DNA of 64,000 nucleotides from RHLJ01 sp965242845 (GTDB lineage: Bacteria; Bacteroidota; Rhodothermia; Balneolales; Balneolaceae). Each line of letters begins with the position of its first letter. Position 1 is the first letter of the stretch. Location of the stretch: the NCBI GenBank assembly GCA_965242845.1, contig CBDETC010000002.1, forward strand, positions 1,178,001 to 1,242,000, read 5' to 3'. The notes beneath the pieces are model-generated. The model did not search any database and had not been told where the DNA came from. It worked only from the letters and a program-made list of their open reading frames with translations. A program made the position numbers and the translations under genes. This document shows, piece by piece, positions 7,025 through 16,900 of this stretch.

Positions 7025-9859
7025 GTGTGTAAAAGGGTCAGAATAATAGTGCTATATGCACTTCTCATTACCGGTATAGTTTATGATCGAGCTACAAGCC
7101 AGGAAGTAGCTCCCGGATATACTATGGAAAGGTGGACTAATGAAGATGGGCTCCCTGTAGATTTTATTCATAGTATAATACAAAACACGGATGGCTATAT
7201 CTGGCTTACTACTCCTGAAGGTCTAACCCGTTTTGATGGTCATTCCTTCAGAACATTCAATAGCTCAAACACTCCACCCCTTCTCCATTCAAGAGCAACT
7301 GAATTTACCACTGCGGTTAACGGTGAGTTTTGGTTTACTAATAATTTTGGAGACAGCCTCCGCCTCATCCAATACAAACATGGGGCTTTTGAGCATTATC
7401 CCTTCGATCAGAAATCATCCTCGCAACCATACTTAAGTAATCGAAGGTTTGAACTATCCAATGATGGAGTATTATGGGTCGCTGGAGAAACTACACTGTT
7501 CGTTTTTGCCGGAAATTCATTTATCCCTGTTTTTGAAGATGAAATACAATCTGAAATAATAAATCTATATATAGATGACTCCATAGTCTGGGTAGTTACC
7601 ATCGAGGGCTTTTATCGTATTGTAGATGAAGATATCTCCTTCATTAGATTTAGGAATCAACGATATAGTTCTTTCATAATAGAGAATGATGAAACGATAT
7701 GGATAGCTACTAATGATTCTATAACCCGCTTAACCAGGGACGGGGCAAAATCTTTTAAACTTCCACCAGAATTGGTTGGTATTGTCCCAAAATTAGAGCG
7801 GAGCAAGCAATCCCCTGATGTACTTTTCCTATCGGATGGTGATAGTCGGTTTGTGTTTAGAGATCAGAAATTCATTGAGCTGTCTAACCAAGCTACTAAG
7901 GTTGAAATCCGCCCTGAAATAGCTTCTGAATTAACCGGAGCAGAAAATTCGGGCTGGTCTATAATCGACGACCATATTTTTTATCACAATACCCTCGTTG
8001 CTACTATAGACGTCAATCTTCGGTTCTCCCTTTTTGTTGATGAACATCAACAAGCCTGGGTTGCTACAAAGCAGGGCCTGTACAGGTTCAGCAAAAGTTT
8101 GTTCAATACTCATAATGCCAGTTCCGAACTGGAAAATATTTATCCCCTTTTTCAAGATCATGAAGGGGCTATTTGGACCTCAACCCTTGAAGGTTCTGTA
8201 TTCCGGTTATTTAATGGTAATGCTAACCGTATTACAGATGATAACTTTCCCAGAGTGTTCTCTTTTTATGAAGACAAAAATAACAACCTGTGGTTTGGAA
8301 CCGGGCATGGAATTGAGATTTGGAATAGAGATTCCAATTCAATAACCAGGATTAAAACTCCCTTTGATGAAAGAACAGTTCAGGTTAAAGTAATCCAGGA
8401 AAATGATCGGGAGCATATATGGGCCGGGTCGAAAGCGGGGCTTTTTGAATACAATACTGATACTGAGAAATGGAACAAAGTTCCTGTTGAGCGCAATGCT
8501 GACCTTCGAATTGAACAGCTATTTCAGCATGAAAATGGAGAAGTTTGGGTAGGTACCCACCGACATGGGTTATATACCTTTAGAAATGATAGCCTGATCG
8601 CTTTCCGGGATAATGATCGGCTTTCTGATGTTAGTATCCGGTCATTATATATGGATGCAGAGGGAATTCTTTGGGCCGGATTAAATGGAGGAGGACTAAA
8701 CCGAGTTGAACTACGTGAAGATAGAATATCGGCAAGAAATGTCACCAGATATTCCAGGGAAAACGGCCTTTTTGGGCTTGTTGTTCATAGTATCCTGGAA
8801 GATGAATATGACCGGATCTGGATGAGTAGCAACCAGGGGATTTTTTGGGTTTCAAGGGATCAACTGACAGATGTAGCAACGGAAAAAGCAGAAAGAATCT
8901 ACCCAACCAGGTACCGACAAGAAGATGGCCTACCCGGGAACGAGGCTAATGGTGCTGCTCAAAACTCAGGACTCAAAGACAAAGAGGGAACATTCTGGTT
9001 CGCCATGTTAAACGGTTTAGTAAGTGTTAAGCCCTGGGAGGTACAAACTTCTTCTCTTTCGTTTCCTACTGTTATCGAATCTGTTGAAACTGAGGATTCC
9101 GTTTGGACTAACTTTGATGAAGAAATACTTATCCCCAAAGACTCCCGAAACATCACCATTACCTATACCGGCTTTAACTATGCCACGAAGTACGATGACC
9201 TTCATTTCTCTTATAAACTAGAAGGATTAAGTAATGAATGGATTCGTGTAGAATCTGGTCGTTCCGTATCCTTTCCGGAACTTGGAACTGGCCTTTATAC
9301 TTTTCATCTAAAAGCCGGAACAGCAAACCTATGGGATGAAGAACAAATAAGTTCGGTAAGCTTTTATATAGAGCCTTACTTCTATGAACGAGCTTCATTC
9401 TATGGCATCCTGGTTTTAATTAGCTCCATACTCTTTGCCGGGCTAGTCCTTTTCTGGAGAAGGCTAAAAAGAAAGGCAGAAGAACAACGTCTTTATACCA
9501 TCATGCCTAAAGAGAATTCAGCAACTATCGAACACTATGACCCTTTCCTTGAAGCTCTTAACCATTACATAGAAGAACATATTGAAAAACCTTCTATTAC
9601 TGTTGCCGAGTTAGCTGCCCTGACGAATATGGGGGAAAGAAATCTTCATAGAAAAATCAAAGCTGCTTCCGGTTATACCCCCCACCAATATGTTCGCGAG
9701 ATAAGATTGAAGAAAGCTCAGGAAATTTTAGAAAGCGGTCAGGTTTCCACCATTTCTGAGGTGGCGCATTCGGTTGGTTTCTCCACTCCTTTTTATTTCT
9801 CTAAACTCTTCGAAGAGCGCTTCGATATTCATCCCGGAGACGCTATAAAGCAAGGCTAA
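7025..9859 (+). CDS. Membrane one-component regulator: sensor propeller, Y_Y_Y domain, TM helix and AraC-type HTH, without kinase
   Basis: A 944-residue protein with a GTG start. After a signal peptide come many two-component-regulator propeller repeats (for example IWLTTPEGLTRFDG, IWAGSKAGLFEYN), then a Y_Y_Y domain (~690-780, ending in IEPYFYERASFYG), and one transmembrane helix near residues 790-812. A ~25-residue linker leads to an AraC-type HTH pair (~845-944; ITVAELAALTNM, then VAHSVGFSTPFYFSKLF). Its sensor half matches the hybrid kinase at 13992, but the HisKA, ATPase and receiver domains are absent, so it should bind DNA while tethered to the membrane. It lies directly upstream of FG-GAP cassette 2, the likely target, where three 21-bp-spaced repeats are found. 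Confidence 0.88.
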   Translation: MCKRVRIIVLYALLITGIVYDRATSQEVAPGYTMERWTNEDGLPVDFIHSIIQNTDGYIWLTTPEGLTRFDGHSFRTFNSSNTPPLLHSRATEFTTAVNGEFWFTNNFGDSLRLIQYKHGAFEHYPFDQKSSSQPYLSNRRFELSNDGVLWVAGETTLFVFAGNSFIPVFEDEIQSEIINLYIDDSIVWVVTIEGFYRIVDEDISFIRFRNQRYSSFIIENDETIWIATNDSITRLTRDGAKSFKLPPELVGIVPKLERSKQSPDVLFLSDGDSRFVFRDQKFIELSNQATKVEIRPEIASELTGAENSGWSIIDDHIFYHNTLVATIDVNLRFSLFVDEHQQAWVATKQGLYRFSKSLFNTHNASSELENIYPLFQDHEGAIWTSTLEGSVFRLFNGNANRITDDNFPRVFSFYEDKNNNLWFGTGHGIEIWNRDSNSITRIKTPFDERTVQVKVIQENDREHIWAGSKAGLFEYNTDTEKWNKVPVERNADLRIEQLFQHENGEVWVGTHRHGLYTFRNDSLIAFRDNDRLSDVSIRSLYMDAEGILWAGLNGGGLNRVELREDRISARNVTRYSRENGLFGLVVHSILEDEYDRIWMSSNQGIFWVSRDQLTDVATEKAERIYPTRYRQEDGLPGNEANGAAQNSGLKDKEGTFWFAMLNGLVSVKPWEVQTSSLSFPTVIESVETEDSVWTNFDEEILIPKDSRNITITYTGFNYATKYDDLHFSYKLEGLSNEWIRVESGRSVSFPELGTGLYTFHLKAGTANLWDEEQISSVSFYIEPYFYERASFYGILVLISSILFAGLVLFWRRLKRKAEEQRLYTIMPKENSATIEHYDPFLEALNHYIEEHIEKPSITVAELAALTNMGERNLHRKIKAASGYTPHQYVREIRLKKAQEILESGQVSTISEVAHSVGFSTPFYFSKLFEERFDIHPGDAIKQG

Positions 9860-9916
9860 GCTTTTTGCTGCTCCCTGATCCTTTCTATTCTATTAGTGCT
9901 CATTAACCCGGAAAAT

Positions 9917-9970
9917 GAAAGGAGATAAGTGATAGGTGAGGGTCCTCTCACTTATCACCTGTCTCCTTTC
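9917..9970. repeat. Long imperfect palindrome between the regulator and FG-GAP cassette 2
   Basis: Arms of 24 bases (9917-9940 and 9947-9970) pair with three mismatches around the six-base loop GGTCCT. The right arm contains CACCTGTCTCCT, which recurs in a shorter, degraded copy at about 13501-13533. It may act as a transcription stop or be a dispersed repeat. Confidence 0.75.
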
Positions 9971-10028
9971 ACCTATCTACTAAAAAATAAAGGAAGGAAA
10001 ATGATCCTGAGTCTTAGAATTCAAAAAA

Positions 10029-10080
10029 TGTCAGGTTTCTCATTGTTTTTGTCTGCTTTGTAATAGCTTTTGTCAGGTTT
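10029..10080 (+). promoter_or_regulatory. Three direct repeats at 21-bp spacing, AraC-type operator candidate
   Basis: TGTCAGGTTT occurs at 10029-10038 and 10071-10080, and the related TGTCTGCTTT at 10050-10059, giving an exact 21-bp period. AraC-family activators commonly contact direct-repeat half sites about two helical turns (21 bp) apart. The array ends 56 bases before the FG-GAP 2 start and lies just after an AraC-type regulator gene. Confidence 0.7.
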
Positions 10081-10135
10081 GTTAGCGCCCTCAAAACTAG
10101 ATTTTATAAGAATTTAAATCTAGAAGGGGAAAATT

Positions 10136-13100
10136 ATGAAAGAGGTTGGCAAAAGTGCTCCGGGCACCTTGGTAATTACTGAATCGAATAGAAAAGTACG
10201 GTCATTATATAGATGGCTTTCACGAGTAACAGGCCTGGAGGCTTGTTGGATAGAAGGAAAGGATAAACACGATCACCCGCTTTGGGGATTTGTAAAGCGA
10301 ATCGCTAAAAATAAACTGGTAGTCTTCAGTCGTAAGGTAGCCGTTGCCTCTCTGGTACTAAGCCCTTTGTTTTTTAGCCCAAATTTATCTGCACAAACGG
10401 CCATTGAATTATCCGATTTAAACGGAATTGATGGAGCCGCCTTTAATGGGATAACTTCTAAGGACGACGCAGGTACATCTATAGCTATTGGTGATATCAA
10501 CGGTGATAATATCGCCGACTTAATTATAAACGCCCCGAATGGTGATAATGGCGGAAGCAACGCCGGAGAAACCTATGTGGTATTCGGTACTTCCTCGGGG
10601 TTTAATTCTTCTGTCAACCTGGGCTCTTTAAACGGAACCACAGGCTTTGTGCTTAATGGAATAGATGCCAATGATGTGTCAGGTTCAGGCCTTGCCATAG
10701 GAGATATCAATGGGGATAATATTGGTGATATTATTATTGGGGCCGATGCTGAAACTACTGGTAACTCTGCTTCTGGAGAAGCTTATGTGATTTTCGGCAA
10801 GACAACAGCCTTTGCTTCTTCTCTGGATATTTCAGACCTCATTGATGGGACAAGTGGTTTTCTGTTAAATGGAGTTGATGCCAGTGACCGGGCGGGTACT
10901 GCTGTAGCGGTTGGCGACATTAACAATGATGATGTTGAGGATGTCATTATTGGTGCTAAATCCGCTGATCCGAATGGGAGCAATTCCGGGGAAACTTATG
11001 TCGTATTTGGTAAAACTACTGCCTTTGGTGCAACCGTCGAACTAAGCGGTTTAGATGGCAGCACAGGCTTTAAGCTTAACGGAGTTAGTGGGGGCGATAA
11101 TAGTGGCGAAGCTCTGGCTGTTGGAGATATTAATAACGATAATTTTGATGACGTCATTATTGGCGCACCAAATGGGGATAATGGTGGAAGCAATTCCGGA
11201 GAAACCTATGTGGTATTTGGTCAGGCCAGCTTTTCGGGTTCATCTGTAATCGAGCTTAGTGATTTAAATGGAACAACTGGCTTTGTACTGAATGGTCAGG
11301 GAGGAAGTGATGAAAGCGGAAGCGCCGTTGCTTCGGGAGATATTAATGGTGACGGAATTGAAGATGTAATTATCGGGGCTCCAAAAGAGCATTCTCCATC
11401 CAATGATGAAGGAGAAACCTATGTGTACTTTGGTAAGACAACTGCTTTTGATTCTGCCATTGAGCTAAGTGACCTGGATGGTAGTATTGGATTCGTTCTA
11501 AGCGGAATTAGTACTGGAGATCAAAGTGGAGGAGCGGTAGCAGCCGGAGATGTAAATGGAGACGGTATAGGAGATGTTATTATTGGGGCTAGATACGGTG
11601 ACCCGAATAATGATGGGGCCGGAGAGACCTATGTCCTGTTCGGTAAAACCACTTCATTCGATTCTTCTATTAACTTGTCTTCTTTGAATGGAAGTACTGG
11701 TTTTGCGTTGAATGGCGATTCTTACTACGGGTATTCTGGTTCTTCATTAGCATCCGGCGATATCAACGGAGATGGTTTTGATGACATAGTCGTAGGAGCG
11801 CCTGGCGTAAATTCGGAAAGAGGGCGAACCTACGCTTTTTTCAATAATGTGCCTCAAACTATAACCGGGGATGACGGTTTTCGAACTCTTGCTGCCCCAA
11901 GTAATGGCACCGTGTTCGATGAGCTTTTAGGAGATTTCTTCACCCAGGGCTTCACTGGCTCAGATGGTCCTTCCGGCTCTGACAACGCCTGGACCTGGGA
12001 CGATGGGACACAGGCCTGGACCGCACTGACAAACCAAACTACTAATTCATTATCCGCAGGGAACGGTTTCTTGTTCTACCTCTTTTCGGATGATAACGGG
12101 TCTGGGACTTCCGGGGATGCCGGCTTCCCAAAACAAATCTCAGCAAACCAATTCGGCGGGGATGGTACTCGTAACTCCGGAAGCGTGAACCCGGTAAGCA
12201 GCCTGGCAGATACCGACTTCTTCCTGGCAGGAAATCCTTATTTCTTCCCTATTGACTGGGATTTACTGACCAAGAGCGGACTCTCTAATACCATATATGT
12301 GTACGATGATGCCAACTCCACCTGGCAGACCTGGAACGGAACTTTAGGAAACCTGACTGATGGAGAAATTGCTGCCTTCCAGGGCTTCTTTATCCAGGGT
12401 AGCGGAGGTAGTGGTTCATTAACTATTCAGGAGAATGACATTATATCGAACTCGGTAAGCCTTCTTAAACAAAATGATACGGAGCCCAAAGCATTAAAAA
12501 TTCATGCAGAAGCAGGTGAACTTTCTGCTGATGCATGGCTTAGCTTCCAGGAAGGGGGCGAGGTAGGTCGGGACGCCTTTGATGGGCTGGCGCTTACCCC
12601 TTTAGCCTCCTCTTATCTAAGGCTAGCCACTATTATTGATAATGATGATGAATTGCAGATCAATGCACTTCCAATTGATCATGATGAGGAGCTCCGCTTC
12701 CCACTTGATCTTTCCGGCATCAGTGATTCTTCCCAGGCCGAAATAAGCTTTGAAGGATTGGACAAATTTGAAGACTGGACTATCACCATTGAAGACCTGG
12801 ACACCGATGACGTGTTTGAGTTAAACCAGAATGATACCATCTCTTTAGCTATTCGAAGTGCACAAGCCAAAACCGTTGGGTTACCCAGCTCTTTGGTTAA
12901 TCCAAAAGCTAAGGCCACTGAGCACCAGTTCGAAATTGTCCTCAAGCCAAAACTAGGCGTACACACGGAAAATCCCAGATCAAACCTGCCGGAGCACATT
13001 ACACTTGAGCAGAACTATCCGAACCCCTTCAACCCAAACACACGGATCCTGTTTGAGGTGCCCCGTGCAGGCCTGGTTACCCTTGAAGTCTTCAACTTAG

Positions 13101-13255
13101 TGGGGCAGAAAGTGGCCGAACTGGTTAATGAGCGAAAAGCTGCGGGCAGCTACGAGGTTAATTTTGATGCAAGCTCACTTTCCAGCGGGATATATGTGTA
13201 CCGGCTAACAGCTGGCGCACAAACCTTAACCAGGAAAATGACATTAATTAAATAG
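10136..13255 (+). CDS. Secreted seven-repeat FG-GAP protein with T9SS sorting tail (cassette 2)
   Basis: A 1039-residue paralog of the proteins at 2115 and 18284. Residues ~18-57 carry the shared pre-signal segment (NRKVRSLYRWLSRVTG, ACWIEG, HPLWG, KRI). A hydrophobic stretch with cleavage near LSA-Q (residue 87) comes next, then seven FG-GAP units with loops such as GDINGDNIADLII and GDINNDDVEDVIIG, the shared ~200-residue domain (FRTLAAPSNGTVFDELLG), and a T9SS type A tail (QNYPNPFNPNTRI to KMTLIK). Some calcium loops have Asn in place of Gly. The probable role is a surface or released binding protein; its partner is unknown. It is preceded by a dedicated-looking regulator and followed by a zinc-finger ORF and a PID peptide. 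Confidence 0.9.
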   Translation: MKEVGKSAPGTLVITESNRKVRSLYRWLSRVTGLEACWIEGKDKHDHPLWGFVKRIAKNKLVVFSRKVAVASLVLSPLFFSPNLSAQTAIELSDLNGIDGAAFNGITSKDDAGTSIAIGDINGDNIADLIINAPNGDNGGSNAGETYVVFGTSSGFNSSVNLGSLNGTTGFVLNGIDANDVSGSGLAIGDINGDNIGDIIIGADAETTGNSASGEAYVIFGKTTAFASSLDISDLIDGTSGFLLNGVDASDRAGTAVAVGDINNDDVEDVIIGAKSADPNGSNSGETYVVFGKTTAFGATVELSGLDGSTGFKLNGVSGGDNSGEALAVGDINNDNFDDVIIGAPNGDNGGSNSGETYVVFGQASFSGSSVIELSDLNGTTGFVLNGQGGSDESGSAVASGDINGDGIEDVIIGAPKEHSPSNDEGETYVYFGKTTAFDSAIELSDLDGSIGFVLSGISTGDQSGGAVAAGDVNGDGIGDVIIGARYGDPNNDGAGETYVLFGKTTSFDSSINLSSLNGSTGFALNGDSYYGYSGSSLASGDINGDGFDDIVVGAPGVNSERGRTYAFFNNVPQTITGDDGFRTLAAPSNGTVFDELLGDFFTQGFTGSDGPSGSDNAWTWDDGTQAWTALTNQTTNSLSAGNGFLFYLFSDDNGSGTSGDAGFPKQISANQFGGDGTRNSGSVNPVSSLADTDFFLAGNPYFFPIDWDLLTKSGLSNTIYVYDDANSTWQTWNGTLGNLTDGEIAAFQGFFIQGSGGSGSLTIQENDIISNSVSLLKQNDTEPKALKIHAEAGELSADAWLSFQEGGEVGRDAFDGLALTPLASSYLRLATIIDNDDELQINALPIDHDEELRFPLDLSGISDSSQAEISFEGLDKFEDWTITIEDLDTDDVFELNQNDTISLAIRSAQAKTVGLPSSLVNPKAKATEHQFEIVLKPKLGVHTENPRSNLPEHITLEQNYPNPFNPNTRILFEVPRAGLVTLEVFNLVGQKVAELVNERKAAGSYEVNFDASSLSSGIYVYRLTAGAQTLTRKMTLIK

Positions 13256-13264
13256 ACAATATTC

Positions 13265-13312
13265 AATAGGAGAATTAGGAATAAAGAATGCCCTATTCCT
13301 AATTCTCCTATT
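13265..13312. repeat. Perfect 18-bp inverted repeat after FG-GAP 2
   Basis: AATAGGAGAATTAGGAAT (13265-13282) is repeated as its exact reverse complement at 13295-13312 around a 12-base loop. It starts about ten bases after the FG-GAP 2 stop and could weaken read-through into the zinc-finger ORF. There is no T-run. Confidence 0.8.
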
Positions 13313-13328
13313 CCTAATTAAACCTTTT

Positions 13329-13493
13329 ATGAACTTTTCTTCCCAATATGGTAAACAGTGTCATTTTTGTGGGAAGAGGCGTGGGCTGCAGCCCGGCGGG
13401 GGTCATGTGATTTTAGTACGAAGGAAAGTCGCCGGAAAAGATGTGCTGGTTTGCAAGACTTGTTTAATCAGCAAACGAAATTTAATTAAATAA
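13329..13493 (+). CDS. Small zinc-finger-like protein, 54 residues (cassette 2)
   Basis: A short ORF from ATG 13329 to TAA 13491. It contains CHFC (Cys11, Cys14) and CKTC (Cys42, Cys45), separated by 27 residues, with a basic C-terminus. The layout matches a structural zinc site of the CxxC...CxxC type. It resembles residues 18-70 of the cassette 3 fusion protein (CDFC at 23-26, CQSC at 56-59), where the same module is joined to the PID peptide. It has no signal peptide, so it is predicted cytoplasmic. The recurrence beside a PID peptide argues that it is a real gene; its function is unknown. Confidence 0.7.
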   Translation: MNFSSQYGKQCHFCGKRRGLQPGGGHVILVRRKVAGKDVLVCKTCLISKRNLIK

Positions 13494-13550
13494 CACAGAT
13501 AAGTGAGGGGGCCTCACCTTTCACCTGTCTCCTATTGAAATCAATTCATT

Positions 13551-13736
13551 ATGAAAACACGAGTAGTATTCACCTTTTTCGCAATTGCACTTTTTATCAC
13601 CGAACTAGCCATGGCTCAGCCCGGACTTCCTGGAGCTCCCAGCCAGGCTCCCATTGACGGAGGGCTTGGTTTACTCGCTGCCGCTGGTGGGGCTTATGCT
13701 TATAAGAAACTAAAAGACAGAAATAGAGACTCCTGA
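13551..13736 (+). CDS. Small exported PID-CTERM-like peptide (cassette 2)
   Basis: A 61-residue protein: signal peptide ending near LAMAQ, then PGLPGAPSQA, PIDGGLGLLAAAGGAYAY and the basic tail KKLKDRNRDS. It is nearly identical in the mature part to the cassette 1 peptide, and the DNA around AQPGLPGAP is also almost the same. The short mature region (about 40 residues) leaves no room for an enzyme. It sits 57 bases after the zinc-finger ORF. It is probably an exported or membrane-held partner of the FG-GAP protein (inference). Confidence 0.85.
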   Translation: MKTRVVFTFFAIALFITELAMAQPGLPGAPSQAPIDGGLGLLAAAGGAYAYKKLKDRNRDS

Positions 13737-13743
13737 TTTCGAG

Positions 13744-13822
13744 ATTAAAAATGAAGAATTAAAAATTTGAAATTCAAGAGTTCCTCACGAGTACTCTTAA
13801 TTTTAAATTTTTCATTTTTAAT
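13744..13822. repeat. AT-rich imperfect palindrome after PID peptide 2
   Basis: The outer arms ATTAAAAATGAA (from 13744) and TTCATTTTTAAT (to 13822) pair, and the inner parts continue to pair imperfectly. A sister element with the same ends lies at 21873-21957 after the third cassette, so this is a dispersed repeat type placed at cassette ends. Confidence 0.7.
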
Positions 13823-13953
13823 TCTAGCAGGTATTCTTTTTAACCCCTTTCTATTTATAACGCTAAACTTCCCTTTCAATAAGCTCGTCAAAACTTGTCG
13901 CCCATTGAAATAGATTCGGATTTGTCGTAATTCGTAATATATTGACCGTCAGG

Positions 13954-13975
13954 CGCTCTTATTTGTGCAAGAGCG
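13954..13975 (+). promoter_or_regulatory. Hairpin in the leader of the hybrid regulator gene
   Basis: CGCTCTT (13954-13960) pairs perfectly with AAGAGCG (13969-13975) around an eight-base loop, ending 16 bases before the ATG at 13992. It could affect translation starts or mark a protein-binding site. Several TTGTC motifs (13895, 13922, 13978) surround it. Confidence 0.45.
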
Positions 13976-13991
13976 AATTGTCTGAAAAAGT

Positions 13992-16900
13992 ATGTTCGCC
14001 TCTCAAAACAATGGGTATTCGATGAGGTCTATAGGAACATTAATATTGATTCTCTTTATTGGTCACTGGGATAGCTATGCTCAATTTGTGGCTCCCGGTT
14101 ATACCATAAAGAACTTTACGATTGAAGATGGCCTTCCCGTGAAATCGGTGAATAATATTATTCAGGCCGAAAATGGCTATTTATGGCTTAGTACTAATGG
14201 AGGCCTTGTTCGCTTTGATGGTGTAGATTTTAAAGTATACACTTCCGCTGAATACCCCGGGCTAAGAGGAAACCGCATTTTAGGAGTTGTAGAGGCTAAT
14301 GACGGAAGCATCATTGCCATGAATCAGGGAGCGGATATCTTCGCTTTTAAAGACGAAACCTTTTCGTTCCTCTTATCTTCTGATCAAGGCGTGGTAGGAG
14401 AAGCGCGAGACCGAAACTTTTACTACAAAGATAAAGAAGGAAGAATTTGGCTTGGAGATGAAACGGGCATAAAGATTTATGACAATGGATCACTTAGCTC
14501 TTTTGTCCCAGAGCTCATCCAAAAACCTGTTGCACAAATCCTGAAGGCCGAACAAGGGGTTGTTTGGTTCTCCTATTTTCAGGACAACTTTCTTTACCGG
14601 TATGAGGATGGCGCTGTCGAAAAGATTCTGGACCATCACATATCTCCAACGGATTCCCGTAAAGGGGATTTGCGCTTTCCCATACGGAGCGGGATTTCCC
14701 TGCCTGATAACACCTCCGGTGGTATTCAGTTCATTGTCACCCATTTTGAAATTTATAGCTACGTGGACAACGAGCTTACCCTTCTTTATGAATCAAATGG
14801 GGAAGCATTTCTAAATGCAGCTACAACCAGTAACAACACCCTGCTACTAGTTGCTGCACTTCCTTTTCAGAGCTTTAAAAACCTGGCTCTTTTTGAATTC
14901 AAAGAAGGAACATTAGTTAAAAAAGCTCTTCAGCCACCCTCTTTTATTGAAGTATTAAGAGATTCCCCTGAGTCTGAGAGCAGTATCGATATTTACATAG
15001 ATAATCATCTTATCATGGAGACTGATGGCTTTATGAACCGGCTTCTTGTCGATAAAGAAGGGACCTTATGGGTCCCGACTATTCAAGAAGGGCTTCTTCA
15101 GCTAAGAGAGAATTTATTCCATCCAATCACTGAAGCAGATGGGTTAAGCTATAATAATGTAAACGCTGTGTTCCAGAGCTCGGACTCTTCCATTTGGGTG
15201 GGTACATTTGGAAGAGGAGTTAGTAGAATTTCTGTCGATGAGACGATCTCTAACTACAGTATCCAGTCGAATTTGGATGAAGGATATCTATACACGATCG
15301 AACAGCTTGCCGATCAAACCCTGCTCGTAGGCGGGCTGCTTAAAATGCGTTACTTAAACACACAGACGAATACCTTTGAGCTTTATCCTGTCCCGGAAGT
15401 TATCAGTAACTTTAGTGTGCATAGCATGTTTGAAGATTCCCAACAGCGCCTCTGGGTTGGTACTTCTGCACGAGGAAATCGAGGGCTTTTTGTCCGTGAG
15501 GATGGAGCTTGGGAAAATCTTACCACTCATGAAAACGTGCCTTACGCGACCTACCAGTACATTATGGAAACACCTGGCGGTGATATCTGGGCTTCGGCCA
15601 GGGGCGAAGGATTGGTACGGTATGACGGAAACTCCTTTTTCCATTATTCAACCAGGGATGGCTTTACCAGCGATTTTATTCGAGGGCTTTATGTGTATGT
15701 AGACCCTGAGACAGGTGAAGAGTGGTTGTTTATTGGAAGTGAAGGAGATGGATTGGATATCATCCGGCTCGTAGACGGAGCGCCTGATTTTTCGAGCCTG
15801 GTTACCTTAAACCAGACAAATGGATTATATGACAACTCCATCCACGTAATCCTGGAAGATGATTTCGAGCGCTTTTGGATGAATACCAACCAGGGAATTT
15901 TCTGGATTACAAAGGAAGATGTCCATGCTTTTTTAAAAGGAGAAATTGAAACCATTTCCTCTACCAGCTATACTGAAAAAGACGGCCTGGCGCACCGTGA
16001 AGGAAACGGGGGCACCCAGCCTTCTGCCATAAAAGCATTCGACGGAACCTTGTGGTTTGCAGGCCAGGGAGGCGCTGTTTCGGTAGACCCCGCCAATATC
16101 ACCCAAAACCAAACCGCTCCGCCGGTACACATCCAGCGCATTGCATGGGGTGACAAAGAAGTTCAGAATATTGGTACTGAGATAAATTTAGAAGCTGATG
16201 AACGAGATTTTGAAGTAAGCTTTGCGGCATTAAGCTTCATTCAGCCCGAAAAAAATCAATACCGGTATAAACTTGATGGCTTCCATGATCATAATGAAGA
16301 TGAGTGGCATTATATCGGGAGCCGGCGCACAGCCTACTTTACCAATGTGCCTTCAGGCACCTATACATTCATAGTTCAGGGCTCTAACAATGATAGGCTG
16401 TGGAGCACCGAAGCTGCCTCAATAAAAATTACTATAGCTCCTTTCTTTTATGAAACGGCCTGGTTTAAAGTACTAGCAGGAGCTTCGGTTTTAGGACTCC
16501 TGGTACTTGTACTAGTAATGAGAGAATATCGAAGCAGGGTTAATCAGCAGAAACTAGAAGGCATCATTACTGAGAAAACCAACGATCTGCGCAAGGAAAA
16601 AGAAGAGGTAGAAAGGCAAAAGGAAATTATTGATGGGCTGAGCCATGCTAAGGACACCTTTTTCACCAATATCTCTCATGAATTACGAACACCGCTTACT
16701 CTGGTATTGGGCCCGCTCGAAAGTCTCAGTTACGATACTTCCAATGTATCTGAAAACTGGGCACGAAACCTTGATCTCGCCCGCCGAAATGGATTTCGGT
16801 TAAAGCAACTCGTGGATCAGGTGCTGGATCTGACCCGGATTGAATCCAATAAAATGGAGATTCACCCAATTAAGCTAGACGTTTCCGCAAAAGTACGGTT

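Noticed and set aside
13895..13983. TTGTC motifs before the hybrid regulator as another 21-bp operator
   Set aside because: Spacings are 27, 20 and 36 bases, not periodic, and the core is only five bases.
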